Source: a virus
DNA: 21,891 bases
Strand: one strand, 5' to 3'
IMG/VR virus record: IMGVR_UViG_3300021478_000118
Span: 1 to 21,891 of that record
The translations under genes were made by a program, and so were the position numbers. Below, one piece after another: positions 1 to 4,854 of the stretch. Below the pieces are notes generated by a model. The model saw only the letters and a list, made by a program, of their open reading frames with translations, was not told where the DNA came from and searched no databases. How positions within the stretch are numbered: the first letter of the stretch is position 1; every line of letters starts with the position of its first letter.

Positions 1-41
1 ATGTCGGGCTTGCCCTTCCCAAAAAATCGACCCCCCGGTTT
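1..41. other. Left-end non-coding segment, possible cos-proximal region
   Basis: This is the short stretch left of the HNH stop codon. It contains an A6 run (21-26) followed by a C6 run (31-36). If the window ends are joined, it forms with 21834-21891 a non-coding gap of about 100 bases between the HNH gene and the small terminase gene, which is where cos lies in many HK97-like phages. I see no gene here. The cos assignment rests on gene order only; the cut site itself cannot be recognised. Confidence 0.35.
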
Positions 42-329
42 TCACATCCGGGTCAAGCTGTCGGCCAGCGTCGTCTGGTAGCGGGCCTGGCGGCGCAGGT
101 TGGTGTGTTGGGCTCCTCCCCGGCTGTTGCAACTGCGGCAGGCGGCCCGCAGATTCGTCGGCTGCCAGCAGTCGCCGCCGTCAGCACGGGCGACGATGTG
201 ATCAACGCAGACCGCGTAGCGGGTGCAACCATCCGCCCTGATCTGGCATAGGCCGAGGTCGCGGTCGAGGATCAGCCGTCTGAGCCGGCGCCACTCGGGT
301 GTGCCCAGGCGCGGATCGCGGCCGGCCAT
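42..329 (-). CDS. HNH endonuclease, phage packaging-associated type
   Basis: This is a 95-residue HNH nuclease. Zinc-binding cysteines appear as C28/C35 and C64-x2-C67, the catalytic histidine is in the VDHI segment (D43-H44), and the closing CNSRGG block (from C67) completes the beta-beta-alpha metal fold. In HK97-like phages such small HNH proteins are coded next to the terminase genes and help terminase cut concatemers at cos. Here the gene is the last of the leftward operon. Its ATG overlaps the stop of the upstream gene by one base (TGATG), so it is probably translationally coupled. The small terminase would be the next gene if the window ends were joined, which supports a packaging role over a homing role. 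The family call is secure; the packaging role is inferred. Confidence 0.9.
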   Translation of the reverse strand: MAGRDPRLGTPEWRRLRRLILDRDLGLCQIRADGCTRYAVCVDHIVARADGGDCWQPTNLRAACRSCNSRGGAQHTNLRRQARYQTTLADSLTRM

Positions 330-631
330 CAGCGGCCCTTGTGATGCCTGGTGGTGATCGACGGGTACAGCCGGTTGACCTTGCGTTCGATGGTGGCGTA
401 CGAGCCGCCAGTGTTGCGCTGGGCGGCGCGGGCCAGAGCGTTACGGGCGCGGGCTTTGGTGTCCAGCGGGTAGGCGTTACGGCCCTTGCCGCCCACCCTC
501 GAGCCCTTGCCATAACCCACCCTGGACGCCGGCAGGATCTGACGTCTGGCGTTGCTGATAGCCACCCGGATCACCTCGAGCATCAGAATACGGCGCGTGG
601 GGGTCGCCGGCGGGTAGCTGTTCGACGTCAC
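329..631 (-). CDS. Small basic hypothetical protein
   Basis: This frame codes for 100 residues if it starts at GTG 631, or 84 if it starts at ATG 583. The C-terminal half is Arg/Lys-rich and ends in a compact block of the form RNAYPLD...RARNALARAAQ...IERKVNRLYPSI, which resembles small unassigned proteins seen in actinobacteriophage genomes. No function is known to me. It ends one base into the HNH start (TGATG). Its first 155 bases overlap the frame of the preceding Cys-rich protein. Codons are G/C-ending on this frame from about 590 downward, so the body of the gene is real. The start is uncertain because neither candidate has a good Shine-Dalgarno sequence, and a +1 shift from the upstream frame is an alternative explanation. 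Confidence 0.6.
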   Translation of the reverse strand: MTSNSYPPATPTRRILMLEVIRVAISNARRQILPASRVGYGKGSRVGGKGRNAYPLDTKARARNALARAAQRNTGGSYATIERKVNRLYPSITTRHHKGR

Positions 632-731
632 CGCGCGCTGCGCCGTGCATCAGACCACGGCAGCGGCAGTTGCAGCGTTTGCCGACGGCGTTCTCGCACA
701 TCGACGCCTGACGGGAGGTGAGGCGTCTCAC
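477..731 (-). CDS. Cys-rich small protein, C-terminal end uncertain
   Basis: The start is well supported: a GTG at 731 forms a 4-base GTGA overlap with the upstream stop, and AGGAGG lies just upstream (about 738-745). The N-terminus carries a cysteine cluster, MCENAVGKRCNCRCRG (C12, C19, C21, C23), followed by HGAARG. It looks like a small zinc-binding motif shared by unassigned actinobacterial phage proteins. After roughly residue 45 the codons lose their G/C-ending bias (TAT TCT GAT GCT and so on), while the +1 frame keeps it. The true protein may therefore be short, may overlap the next gene extensively, or may be joined to it by a frameshift. Function is unknown. Confidence 0.5.
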   Translation of the reverse strand: MRRLTSRQASMCENAVGKRCNCRCRGLMHGAARGDVEQLPAGDPHAPYSDARGDPGGYQQRQTSDPAGVQGGLWQGLEGGRQGP

Positions 732-940
732 GATGGTTCCTCCTGGGCTGTCGCCTGGCGGCGCTGGTTGCGTTCGTGGTTGCGGCGGGCTATCGCCTCG
801 TCCAGAGCTTTCCGGCAGACCGCCAACATCACCTGGTTCATGTCCCGCTTCGACGGCGGGTCGCGGTGCGGTCGTTCGGAGTCGCGAGGATCGGCCGACC
901 GGATCGGCGGCGGCGTGGTGGCGCGCTTCCAGGTTGACAT
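728..940 (-). CDS. Small hypothetical protein
   Basis: This is a 70-residue charged protein rich in Arg and Asp, with a predicted helix around MNQVMLAVCRKALDEAIARRNHERN-like sequence in its second half. I do not recognise a family. The start lies in a GTGATG at 943-938. ATG 940 is preferred because GGAGGA sits four bases before it, whereas GTG 943 is too close. The gene overlaps the stop of the helix-turn-helix gene and ends in a GTGA overlap with the Cys-rich gene, so it is a coupled member of the leftward operon. Confidence 0.6.
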   Translation of the reverse strand: MSTWKRATTPPPIRSADPRDSERPHRDPPSKRDMNQVMLAVCRKALDEAIARRNHERNQRRQATAQEEPS

Positions 941-1458
941 CACTCCTCCAGGCGTTTGACGAAACTGAGATCGATCACCGGCGCCGCCGGCCGGTCTTTC
1001 GTCCAGTCCGCGAACCGCGAATAATCCACAGCACCCTTCCGCGCGTGACGCCCGCTGTTCCCATTGGGAGACGCCGCCGCAACGCTGCGGCGTGCGGCGT
1101 CTCCCTGTTCAGTCTCTTTAGAGACTGTTCGGGTCGCACCATGCGCGCGCTTTCGCGACACCATGCGCGCGCCTGGGGTCGCACCAGGCGCGCGCTCCAA
1201 CAGTGCCGCTAGATCGAAGACCGACGCCCGGCTTGGCTTGTGGACAACCGACACGCCTGTGGATTCCACGACCTCTTTCAGCAGCCGCAACACGCTCGAC
1301 CGGTGCAGCCCGGTGATCTCGGCGATCGTCGCCGCCGACGGCCACGCCTTGCCTTCCCTGGTGGAATGGAAGGCCAACACCTGCAACACGTGCCGGCCGC
1401 CCGGCGACAAGCCGGGCGCCTCCACCCGCATCGCCGCCCGGATGTGCTGCCAGCTCAC
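940..1458 (-). CDS. Helix-turn-helix protein, probable replication initiator
   Basis: This 172-residue protein has an N-terminal winged-helix domain. Residues 20-63 read GRHVLQVLAFHS...KAWPSAATIAEITG...SSVLRLLKEVV, the pattern of HTH_36/DnaD-like phage replication proteins, in which WPS precedes the first helix. The middle (about 85-135) is low complexity and Arg/Ala-rich, and its DNA contains direct repeats. The C-terminus ends SRFADWTKDRP...IDLSFVKRLEE. The start is a GTG in a 4-base GTGA overlap with the 70-residue gene. Such proteins in small temperate phages often bind an origin lying in their own coding sequence, and the repeats at 1020-1270 fit that. A transcriptional regulator remains possible because no catalytic or loader motif is visible. 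Confidence 0.7.
   Translation of the reverse strand: MSWQHIRAAMRVEAPGLSPGGRHVLQVLAFHSTREGKAWPSAATIAEITGLHRSSVLRLLKEVVESTGVSVVHKPSRASVFDLAALLERAPGATPGARMVSRKRAHGATRTVSKETEQGDAARRSVAAASPNGNSGRHARKGAVDYSRFADWTKDRPAAPVIDLSFVKRLEE
1020..1270. other. Candidate replication origin: DnaA boxes, iterons and inverted repeat inside the helix-turn-helix gene
   Basis: Three kinds of origin signal cluster here. DnaA-box-like 9-mers: TAATCCACA at 1022-1030 on the plus strand, TTGTCCACA at 1247-1239 on the minus strand (the actinobacterial consensus), and GAATCCACA at 1267-1259 on the minus strand. Three direct repeats: CACCATGCGCGCGC at 1137-1150 and 1159-1172, and CACCAGGCGCGCGC at 1182-1195. They are spaced 22 and 23 bases apart, about two helix turns, and these spacings are not multiples of three, so protein repeats do not explain them. 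A 7-bp inverted repeat, CAGTCTC-TTTA-GAGACTG, lies at 1110-1127 beside the iterons. Its AT loop is a small melting-prone spot. Confidence 0.55.
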
Positions 1459-1667
1459 ACGCTGCCACCCAGCTTGCGAGAAACGTCCAGATAGTGGCGG
1501 CGCAACCCCTTCACCGCCGGGCGCAGCTCGCCGATCGTGATCCGCAACGCCAACAGCATCGGCAGCCGGGTCGGCACCCCCAGCCGGACCAGCTCGTCGT
1601 TGTAGGTCTTCACCTCGTCGAGCAGCTCCCGGCGTTCGTCGGTGATCTCGTCATCCGCCACCACCAC
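1455..1667 (-). CDS. Small acidic-to-basic helical hypothetical protein
   Basis: This protein is 70 residues from the first GTG. It starts at one of three tandem GTG codons (1667, 1664, 1661). GGGGAGG ends just before them, and spacing favours the last one. The sequence is largely helical (DEITDERRELLDEVKTYNDELVRLG, then a basic second half) and I do not recognise it. It ends in a GTGA overlap with the replication-type gene, so it probably heads the distal part of the early operon, immediately downstream of the 1733-1763 hairpin. Confidence 0.6.
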   Translation of the reverse strand: MVVADDEITDERRELLDEVKTYNDELVRLGVPTRLPMLLALRITIGELRPAVKGLRRHYLDVSRKLGGSV

Positions 1668-1732
1668 CTCCCCGGTTCAGTACCATCCGCGACGGCACAC
1701 AGGACTCCCAAGGCCGTGCCGCCACAACCACC

Positions 1733-1763
1733 GCCGGCCCTGGCCTAGAACACCAGGGCCGGC
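1733..1763. terminator. Strong GC-rich stem-loop, candidate terminator or processing site
   Basis: A perfect 11-bp stem, GCCGGCCCTGG (1733-1743) pairing with CCAGGGCCGGC (1753-1763), encloses a 9-base loop. It sits in the 108-base gap between two minus-strand genes (ends 1776, restarts 1667), the largest gap in the early operon. There is no T-tract, as is common for high-GC terminators. It may partly terminate early transcription or protect an mRNA end. Confidence 0.5.
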
Positions 1764-1775
1764 ACCGCGCCACCG

Positions 1776-1970
1776 TCACGGCCCCGCCCCCAAACTGTCG
1801 TTAGGGGGCGCTGAATAACGGAGGATCAACCTGTGCAGCGCCTCGTACACCTCAGCGCAGGCAAGGCAGAACCCTTCCCTATGAAGGCGAGTTGCGTTAT
1901 TGGCGTGCTGCTCATCGCAGACAGGAGTGATGAGCGAACTGAGCGCATAGTCGGCGTTCGGGGTCACCAT
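1776..1970 (-). CDS. Small hypothetical protein with spaced cysteines
   Basis: This is a 64-residue protein with one C, a 16-residue gap, then C-x2-C (PVCDEQH...GFCLACAEVYEALHRLI), which may bind metal. I do not recognise the family. The ATG at 1970 overlaps the end of the upstream gene by 7 bases. Base composition is clearly lower in GC than the phage average (about 57% in the sampled line). This gene and its two upstream neighbours form a compositionally distinct block, which suggests separate acquisition. Confidence 0.55.
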   Translation of the reverse strand: MVTPNADYALSSLITPVCDEQHANNATRLHREGFCLACAEVYEALHRLILRYSAPPNDSLGAGP

Positions 1971-2311
1971 CCGAGCACCGCTCGCGCTTCATAAATCAGG
2001 CGGCGCCAGCCCCGCGGTAATGGCCTGGTCGGGCCGTAGCCGTAGTTCTCCATCCACGTGATTAGCTCCAGGTCGGGGTTGTACGGCGGCGCCTCAGAGT
2101 GTCCCCTTATATTGGCGTTAGGTGACGTCATGCGTCCTGCCCATAATGCTGGATTATCGGTAGCAGCGTCGGCATGCCGCTTAGGCCACTGCTCGTAAAG
2201 GACCCACATCACCGTCTCCGGTTCCTCTTTGAGCATCAGCGTCAGGTCTGCGGCCTCGTCATCGTCCAGCACAGAGCGCAGGGCTATCTCGATACGCTCG
2301 TAGTCGCTCAT
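1964..2311 (-). CDS. Hypothetical protein in a low-GC block
   Basis: This 115-residue acidic protein begins SDYERIEIALRSVLDDDEAADLTLML and has a Trp/Pro-rich second half ending GPTRPLPRGWRRLIYEARAVLGW. I know no family for it. The ATG at 2311 overlaps the upstream stop in an ATGA (4 bases), so it is translationally coupled. One sampled 60-base line is about 52% GC against about 73% in a structural-gene line, so this is a probable accessory gene. Membership of the leftward early operon is clear from spacing and strand. Confidence 0.6.
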   Translation of the reverse strand: MSDYERIEIALRSVLDDDEAADLTLMLKEEPETVMWVLYEQWPKRHADAATDNPALWAGRMTSPNANIRGHSEAPPYNPDLELITWMENYGYGPTRPLPRGWRRLIYEARAVLGW

Positions 2312-2559
2312 GGTGTTTCCTGCTGCTGATAACGGTCCCCGATGGAGCCGTCACTGAGTAGCCAGAACCGGCCACGAACCCCAGGGTCGTCGTCGTCCCA
2401 TCGCATTCCGCAATCGAACAGCGATCCGTCTAGGCGCTCTTGCAACGGATGAGCGATGATCCAGCCGTTGTCACCAAACTGGATGATGTGGTCGTGCTCC
2501 TCCAGTAGTTCTAAGAGGCGAGTGAGCTGCCATTGGCGGTGCTTATCGGGATTAGACAC
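2308..2559 (-). CDS. DUF6085-like small protein
   Basis: The protein has 83 residues when started at GTG 2559. The frame is open further upstream, but that part lies inside the methyltransferase gene and is Ser-rich nonsense. AGGCGG upstream gives a modest ribosome site, and the 8-base overlap with the methyltransferase end is normal for this operon. The core reads LLELLEEHDHIIQFGDNGWIIAHPLQERLDGSLFDCGM. The pattern GW-x-I-HPL...LFDC is what I recall for DUF6085-type proteins of actinobacteria and their phages. The function of that family is not known. The assignment is from memory of the motif, without a search. Confidence 0.6.
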   Translation of the reverse strand: MSNPDKHRQWQLTRLLELLEEHDHIIQFGDNGWIIAHPLQERLDGSLFDCGMRWDDDDPGVRGRFWLLSDGSIGDRYQQQETP

Positions 2560-3085
2560 TGAGCCGCCTTTGAGCGAGCACGCGCCCCATGATCCCAGTG
2601 CCGGGGAATAGGTCAGTGAGCTCATCGCCATCGACGTAGCCGAGCAGGTCGAGCACCCAGCGGCAGAAGGCGGCTGGCTTGGCGCCGACCAGGCCACGCT
2701 CGAGCGTGATCGGCTCGGCCAGATGATCCCGGCCTACTGGCGCGCCGTCAGCGGATCGGTCCCGGCCCGGCGCGAAGATGAGCGGCTCCCAGGTGTAGGC
2801 GATCCGAACGTTGCGCTTGTAGGCCGCGAACGGTTTGACCCATGCCGCTACTCGAGCTCGAGGCGGCGCAAGCGGTAGGAGCTCACGCAGCGATGGCGTC
2901 GAGCACGACAGCGCCCACCCGTCGTAACGGTCCTCACACCAGACCATCAGGGCGCGATGCGCTTCGGGGTCATCCCAGCGGGCCGCGTCGATGTGGTCGT
3001 AGAACCGTGAGCAGCCCAGGTACGGCGGGTCGGCGTAGGCCAGTCTCACGATTCGTTGTCCCGATAAGTGCTGGTTATCGGTCAC
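2552..3085 (-). CDS. Orphan DNA methyltransferase (N6-adenine or N4-cytosine type)
   Basis: This 177-residue methyltransferase has catalytic motif IV DPPY at 19-22 (LAYADPPYLG) and SAM-binding motif I, DLFPGTG, at about 158-164. That is the beta-class order, with the catalytic motif first and the SAM site last. The middle contains VKPFAAYKRNVRIAYTWEPLIF, typical of phage methyltransferases of this size. It is short, and no target-recognition domain is obvious. No restriction endonuclease of a matching system is nearby, so it most likely protects phage DNA from host restriction or marks it for regulation. The start is GTG 3085 in a GTGA overlap. The base modified cannot be told from DPPY alone. 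Confidence 0.88.
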   Translation of the reverse strand: MTDNQHLSGQRIVRLAYADPPYLGCSRFYDHIDAARWDDPEAHRALMVWCEDRYDGWALSCSTPSLRELLPLAPPRARVAAWVKPFAAYKRNVRIAYTWEPLIFAPGRDRSADGAPVGRDHLAEPITLERGLVGAKPAAFCRWVLDLLGYVDGDELTDLFPGTGIMGRVLAQRRLSV

Positions 3086-3261
3086 GGTTTCATCAGGTCG
3101 ACCCGAGACCAGTTCTGTTCGGCCCGCTCCAGGCGGTACCGGTTCGCCGGTGACGGCCAGCGCCGGTAGTCGATCTCAGCCCAGAACCGTCGGCTGCGCG
3201 CCCGGAGGTGCCGCCACAGCCATCCCAGATAGGTGGGGTTACGGGCGGTGGGGGTTGGCAT
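3082..3261 (-). CDS. Small Arg/Trp-rich hypothetical protein
   Basis: This is a 59-residue basic protein from ATG 3261 with the core YLGWLWRHLRARSRRFWAEI followed by a Trp/Arg-rich tail. The frame stays open upstream for 26 more codons, but that part is Pro/Thr/Ser-rich and lies inside the RecT gene, so the later start is preferred. The resulting overlap is 23 bases, and no good Shine-Dalgarno is seen, so translation is probably coupled. The charge suggests nucleic-acid contact, but I do not recognise the protein. It ends in a GTGA overlap with the methyltransferase. Confidence 0.5.
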   Translation of the reverse strand: MPTPTARNPTYLGWLWRHLRARSRRFWAEIDYRRWPSPANRYRLERAEQNWSRVDLMKP

Positions 3262-4018
3262 AGCTGGTGGGTTGGAGGTCGGGGTCGTAGCCGCGGGCTT
3301 CGGGGAGGCTGTCGTACAGCTCGGCGGGCGGCTGGTCACCCGGGCCGGCGGGCGCGGCTACGGCGGGTGGCAGCGGCGCGCCATGGGCGGCGGTTCCCTG
3401 CGCCGGCCCGGGGATCTGTACGGCCTGGAGGGGCCGGTCTTCGTCTTTGACGGCCTGCTCGACCTCGCGGAACGCCCGGCGCAACGCCAGGCTTTCAGCG
3501 CGCAGGCCGAGCATGTGCGAAGGGTATTTTTTCCAGAACGGGCCGAGCTTGGTGTGGTCGGCATCGAGCCAGACGGCGAACTCGGACCATTTGACGGTGC
3601 CGTTGGCGGGCGCCTTCCAGTCTGCGGGCCACACGAAACACCTGGCGGCGTAGGGAGTCTCATTGTCGTCGTCCCACAGGTCGACCCAGTCGAGGGGGAG
3701 TTTGTGTCCGTCGGCGTCGTATTGGCGGGGCCCGCACCAGTAGGGGCCGTCGATGCCCCGGAGGCGGCCGGTGCGCTGGGCGATGGTGCGGCGGCCTTCG
3801 AGGGTCACCTCGTAATGCCAGCTGGTCTCGCCGTCCTTGTTTTTGCGGGGTACCAGGGTGATCTCGCCGGCCCACGGGTCCAGGCCGCGATGGTCGGCGA
3901 CGCGCAGGAAGTAGGCGACGATCTCGTCGGGGGCGTCTTTGGCGAAGTCCCGTTTGACGGCGTCGACTACCGACGCCCGGGCCAGGCCGGCCCCTACCGG
4001 TGCTGGGCTTCCATCCAT
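3239..4018 (-). CDS. recT: RecT/Bet-family single-strand annealing protein
   Basis: This 259-residue recombinase of the RecT/Bet group would anneal complementary single strands during phage recombination and replication. Diagnostic segments are YFLRVADHRGLDPWAGEI near residues 35-53, the VTLEGRRTIAQRTGRL block near 71-86 with a following GPYW, and the C-terminal core blocks WKKYPSHML and ALRRAFREVEQA. The last 60 residues are Pro/Ala-rich and disordered. ATG 4018 overlaps the excisionase end by 25 bases, and no better start codon exists further in. The usual partner exonuclease (RecE, lambda Exo or a Cas4-like nuclease) is not seen in the window, so it may work with host nucleases. It is the second gene of the early operon. 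Confidence 0.88.
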   Translation of the reverse strand: MDGSPAPVGAGLARASVVDAVKRDFAKDAPDEIVAYFLRVADHRGLDPWAGEITLVPRKNKDGETSWHYEVTLEGRRTIAQRTGRLRGIDGPYWCGPRQYDADGHKLPLDWVDLWDDDNETPYAARCFVWPADWKAPANGTVKWSEFAVWLDADHTKLGPFWKKYPSHMLGLRAESLALRRAFREVEQAVKDEDRPLQAVQIPGPAQGTAAHGAPLPPAVAAPAGPGDQPPAELYDSLPEARGYDPDLQPTSYANPHRP

Positions 4019-4185
4019 GCGTCCATCTCGGCCCGGTCGAAGCGGACGAGGTGACCGATCTTGAGTGATGGCGGCCCGTCGGGTTTGCGGGCCATCCGGC
4101 GCAGGTACTCGGCGCTCGGGAAGCCGTATTCGGCGGCGGCTTCTTCGGGGCTCAAGTAACGGGACTGCTGGTTCGTGGCAGCCAT
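3994..4185 (-). CDS. xis: Excisionase-like helix-turn-helix protein
   Basis: This 63-residue winged-helix protein of the MerR/excisionase type reads YLSPEEAAAEYGFPSAEYLRRMARKPDGPPSLKIGHLVRFDRAEMDAWMEA, covering helix-turn-helix, wing and the conserved RFD...DAW ending. Such proteins bind beside attachment sites and steer integrase toward excision. It is the first gene of the leftward early operon, so it would be made on induction. The integrase is about 700 bases away on the other strand. The start is ATG 4185, with GGAG about 10 bases upstream. A small transcription factor (Cro-like) is the alternative, since position directly after the regulated promoter would suit either role. Confidence 0.75.
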   Translation of the reverse strand: MAATNQQSRYLSPEEAAAEYGFPSAEYLRRMARKPDGPPSLKIGHLVRFDRAEMDAWMEAQHR

Positions 4186-4210
4186 TTAGGACATTCTCCG
4201 CTCGCTCACC

Positions 4211-4234
4211 CAGCGGGCCCGTTCAACCCCGCTG
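4211..4234 (-). promoter_or_regulatory. Stem-loop in the early mRNA leader
   Basis: A 7-bp perfect stem (CAGCGGG at 4211-4217 with CCCGCTG at 4228-4234) has a 10-base loop. It lies between the predicted leftward start site and the excisionase start, so it would form near the 5' end of the early transcript. It could serve in attenuation, antitermination or mRNA stability. No T-tract follows. Confidence 0.35.
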
Positions 4235-4246
4235 CGTAGTGCCTTC

Positions 4247-4276
4247 GTTGTACTTCGCTGTGCATAACTGTGTCAA
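4247..4276 (-). promoter_or_regulatory. Leftward early promoter candidate
   Basis: On the minus strand a perfect -35 box TTGACA (4276-4271) is followed after 18 bases by TACAAC (4252-4247), a 4/6 match to TATAAT. It points at the excisionase gene about 60 bases downstream and would drive the whole early operon. The 12-bp repeat at 4259-4270 fills most of the spacer, so a protein bound there would block polymerase. This is inferred from sequence only. Confidence 0.6.
4259..4270. promoter_or_regulatory. Operator candidate O1 (TGTGCATAACTG)
   Basis: This is the first copy of a 12-bp direct repeat, located between the -35 and -10 boxes of the leftward promoter. It is the likely main binding site of the plus-strand XRE repressor. 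Its complement contains TTATGCACA, which also fits the E. coli-type DnaA box TTATNCACA, so a DnaA role is the alternative. Confidence 0.55.
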
Positions 4277-4298
4277 GGGGGCCGTAGCAGCCCATAGA

Positions 4299-4310
4299 TG
4301 TGCATAACTG
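4299..4310. promoter_or_regulatory. Operator candidate O2 (TGTGCATAACTG)
   Basis: This is an exact second copy of the 12-mer, 40 bases from the first, which is about four helix turns and so on the same DNA face. It lies upstream of the leftward promoter, where it could support cooperative repressor binding. Confidence 0.55.
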
Positions 4311-4348
4311 GACTACGGTTGTTCCCTAGGGGTGTGTGGAAGTGCACA

Positions 4349-4360
4349 GAGTTAGCCACA
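4349..4360. promoter_or_regulatory. Degenerate inverted operator candidate O3
   Basis: The complement, TGTGGCTAACTC, matches 9 of 12 positions of the repeat and keeps TGTG and TAACT. It lies just upstream of the repressor start in the opposite orientation, as a weaker autoregulatory site might. Confidence 0.35.
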
Positions 4361-4373
4361 GGTTGTTCCTGTG
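4357..4373. promoter_or_regulatory. Palindrome upstream of the repressor gene
   Basis: CACAGG (4357-4362) and CCTGTG (4368-4373) form a perfect 6-bp inverted repeat with a 5-base centre, overlapping O3 and lying about 28 bases before the chosen repressor ATG. It could be an operator dyad or a leader hairpin. It includes a GTG (4371) that would be an alternative start of the repressor frame. Confidence 0.35.
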
Positions 4374-4400
4374 ACTAGCCGCCGGGGGGAAACTTTGTGG

Positions 4401-4775
4401 ATGACGAGTGCGGGCGAGGTGCTGAAAAGATTTCGGCGCGCCCGCAACCTGACTCTGGGCGACCTCTCCGAGTTGACGCGCCAGCGCGGCCCGCGGGTGT
4501 CGACCAGCCAGATCGGCAAGGTGGAGCGGGGCGAACGCAAACTCACCGACAGCGTGTTTTCCGCTTTGGCAGCAGCCATGGAGCTAACCGAAGCCGAACG
4601 CCAGCAGGTCCAGGCGGCCCGGGCCGGAACCGGGGCGGTCGATGTGGTCAGCGCGGTGGCGGACCTGGAAGCGAAGATGATCTCGGAGCTGGCCCTGTTG
4701 CGGGGCGAGCTGCGGGCCTCGTTGAACGCGGTCATGGACGCCCTCGACCGGCTGCGGGACCAGCTGCGCCCTTAG
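4401..4775 (+). CDS. XRE-family repressor, probable immunity repressor
   Basis: This 124-residue protein has an N-terminal helix-turn-helix of the Cro/C1 type at residues 4-60 (GEVLKRFRRARNLTLGDLSELT...VSTSQIGKVERGERKLTDSVFSALAAAM). The C-terminal helix (about 85-122: DLEAKMISELALLRGELRASLNAVMDALDRLRDQL) looks like a coiled coil for dimerisation. There is no LexA-like peptidase domain, so RecA-driven self-cleavage is not expected and induction must work another way. ATG 4401 is preferred because GGGGGGAA lies about 9 bases before it; GTG 4371 in the same frame would add 10 residues. It is divergent from the early operon and upstream of integrase, a standard immunity position. Confidence 0.8.
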   Translation: MTSAGEVLKRFRRARNLTLGDLSELTRQRGPRVSTSQIGKVERGERKLTDSVFSALAAAMELTEAERQQVQAARAGTGAVDVVSAVADLEAKMISELALLRGELRASLNAVMDALDRLRDQLRP

Positions 4776-4796
4776 CCTGTACCGTCTGACACAAGA

Positions 4797-4825
4797 GCCC
4801 CGGCGCCGATGGTGCGGCCCGGGGC
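4797..4825 (+). terminator. Stem-loop between repressor and integrase
   Basis: GCCCCGG (4797-4803) pairs with CCGGGGC (4819-4825), and after one bulged base GCCG (4805-4808) pairs with CGGC (4815-4818). This gives an 11-bp stem with a 6-base loop, starting 22 bases after the repressor stop. It may end repressor transcripts so that integrase is expressed separately. No T-tract follows. Confidence 0.5.
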
Positions 4826-4854
4826 GTGGCCACAACCTGCGAGGAGGATGTGAC

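Noticed and set aside
3082-3339. Longer form of the small Arg/Trp-rich gene starting at 3339
   Set aside because: The first 26 codons are Pro/Thr/Ser-rich and read out of frame through RecT. The ATG at 3261 gives a consistent protein.
3233-4054. Plus-strand open frame of 273 codons across the RecT gene
   Set aside because: The Gly/Val-rich product has no recognisable pattern and is the mirror of RecT codons. The minus-strand protein matches the RecT/Bet family.
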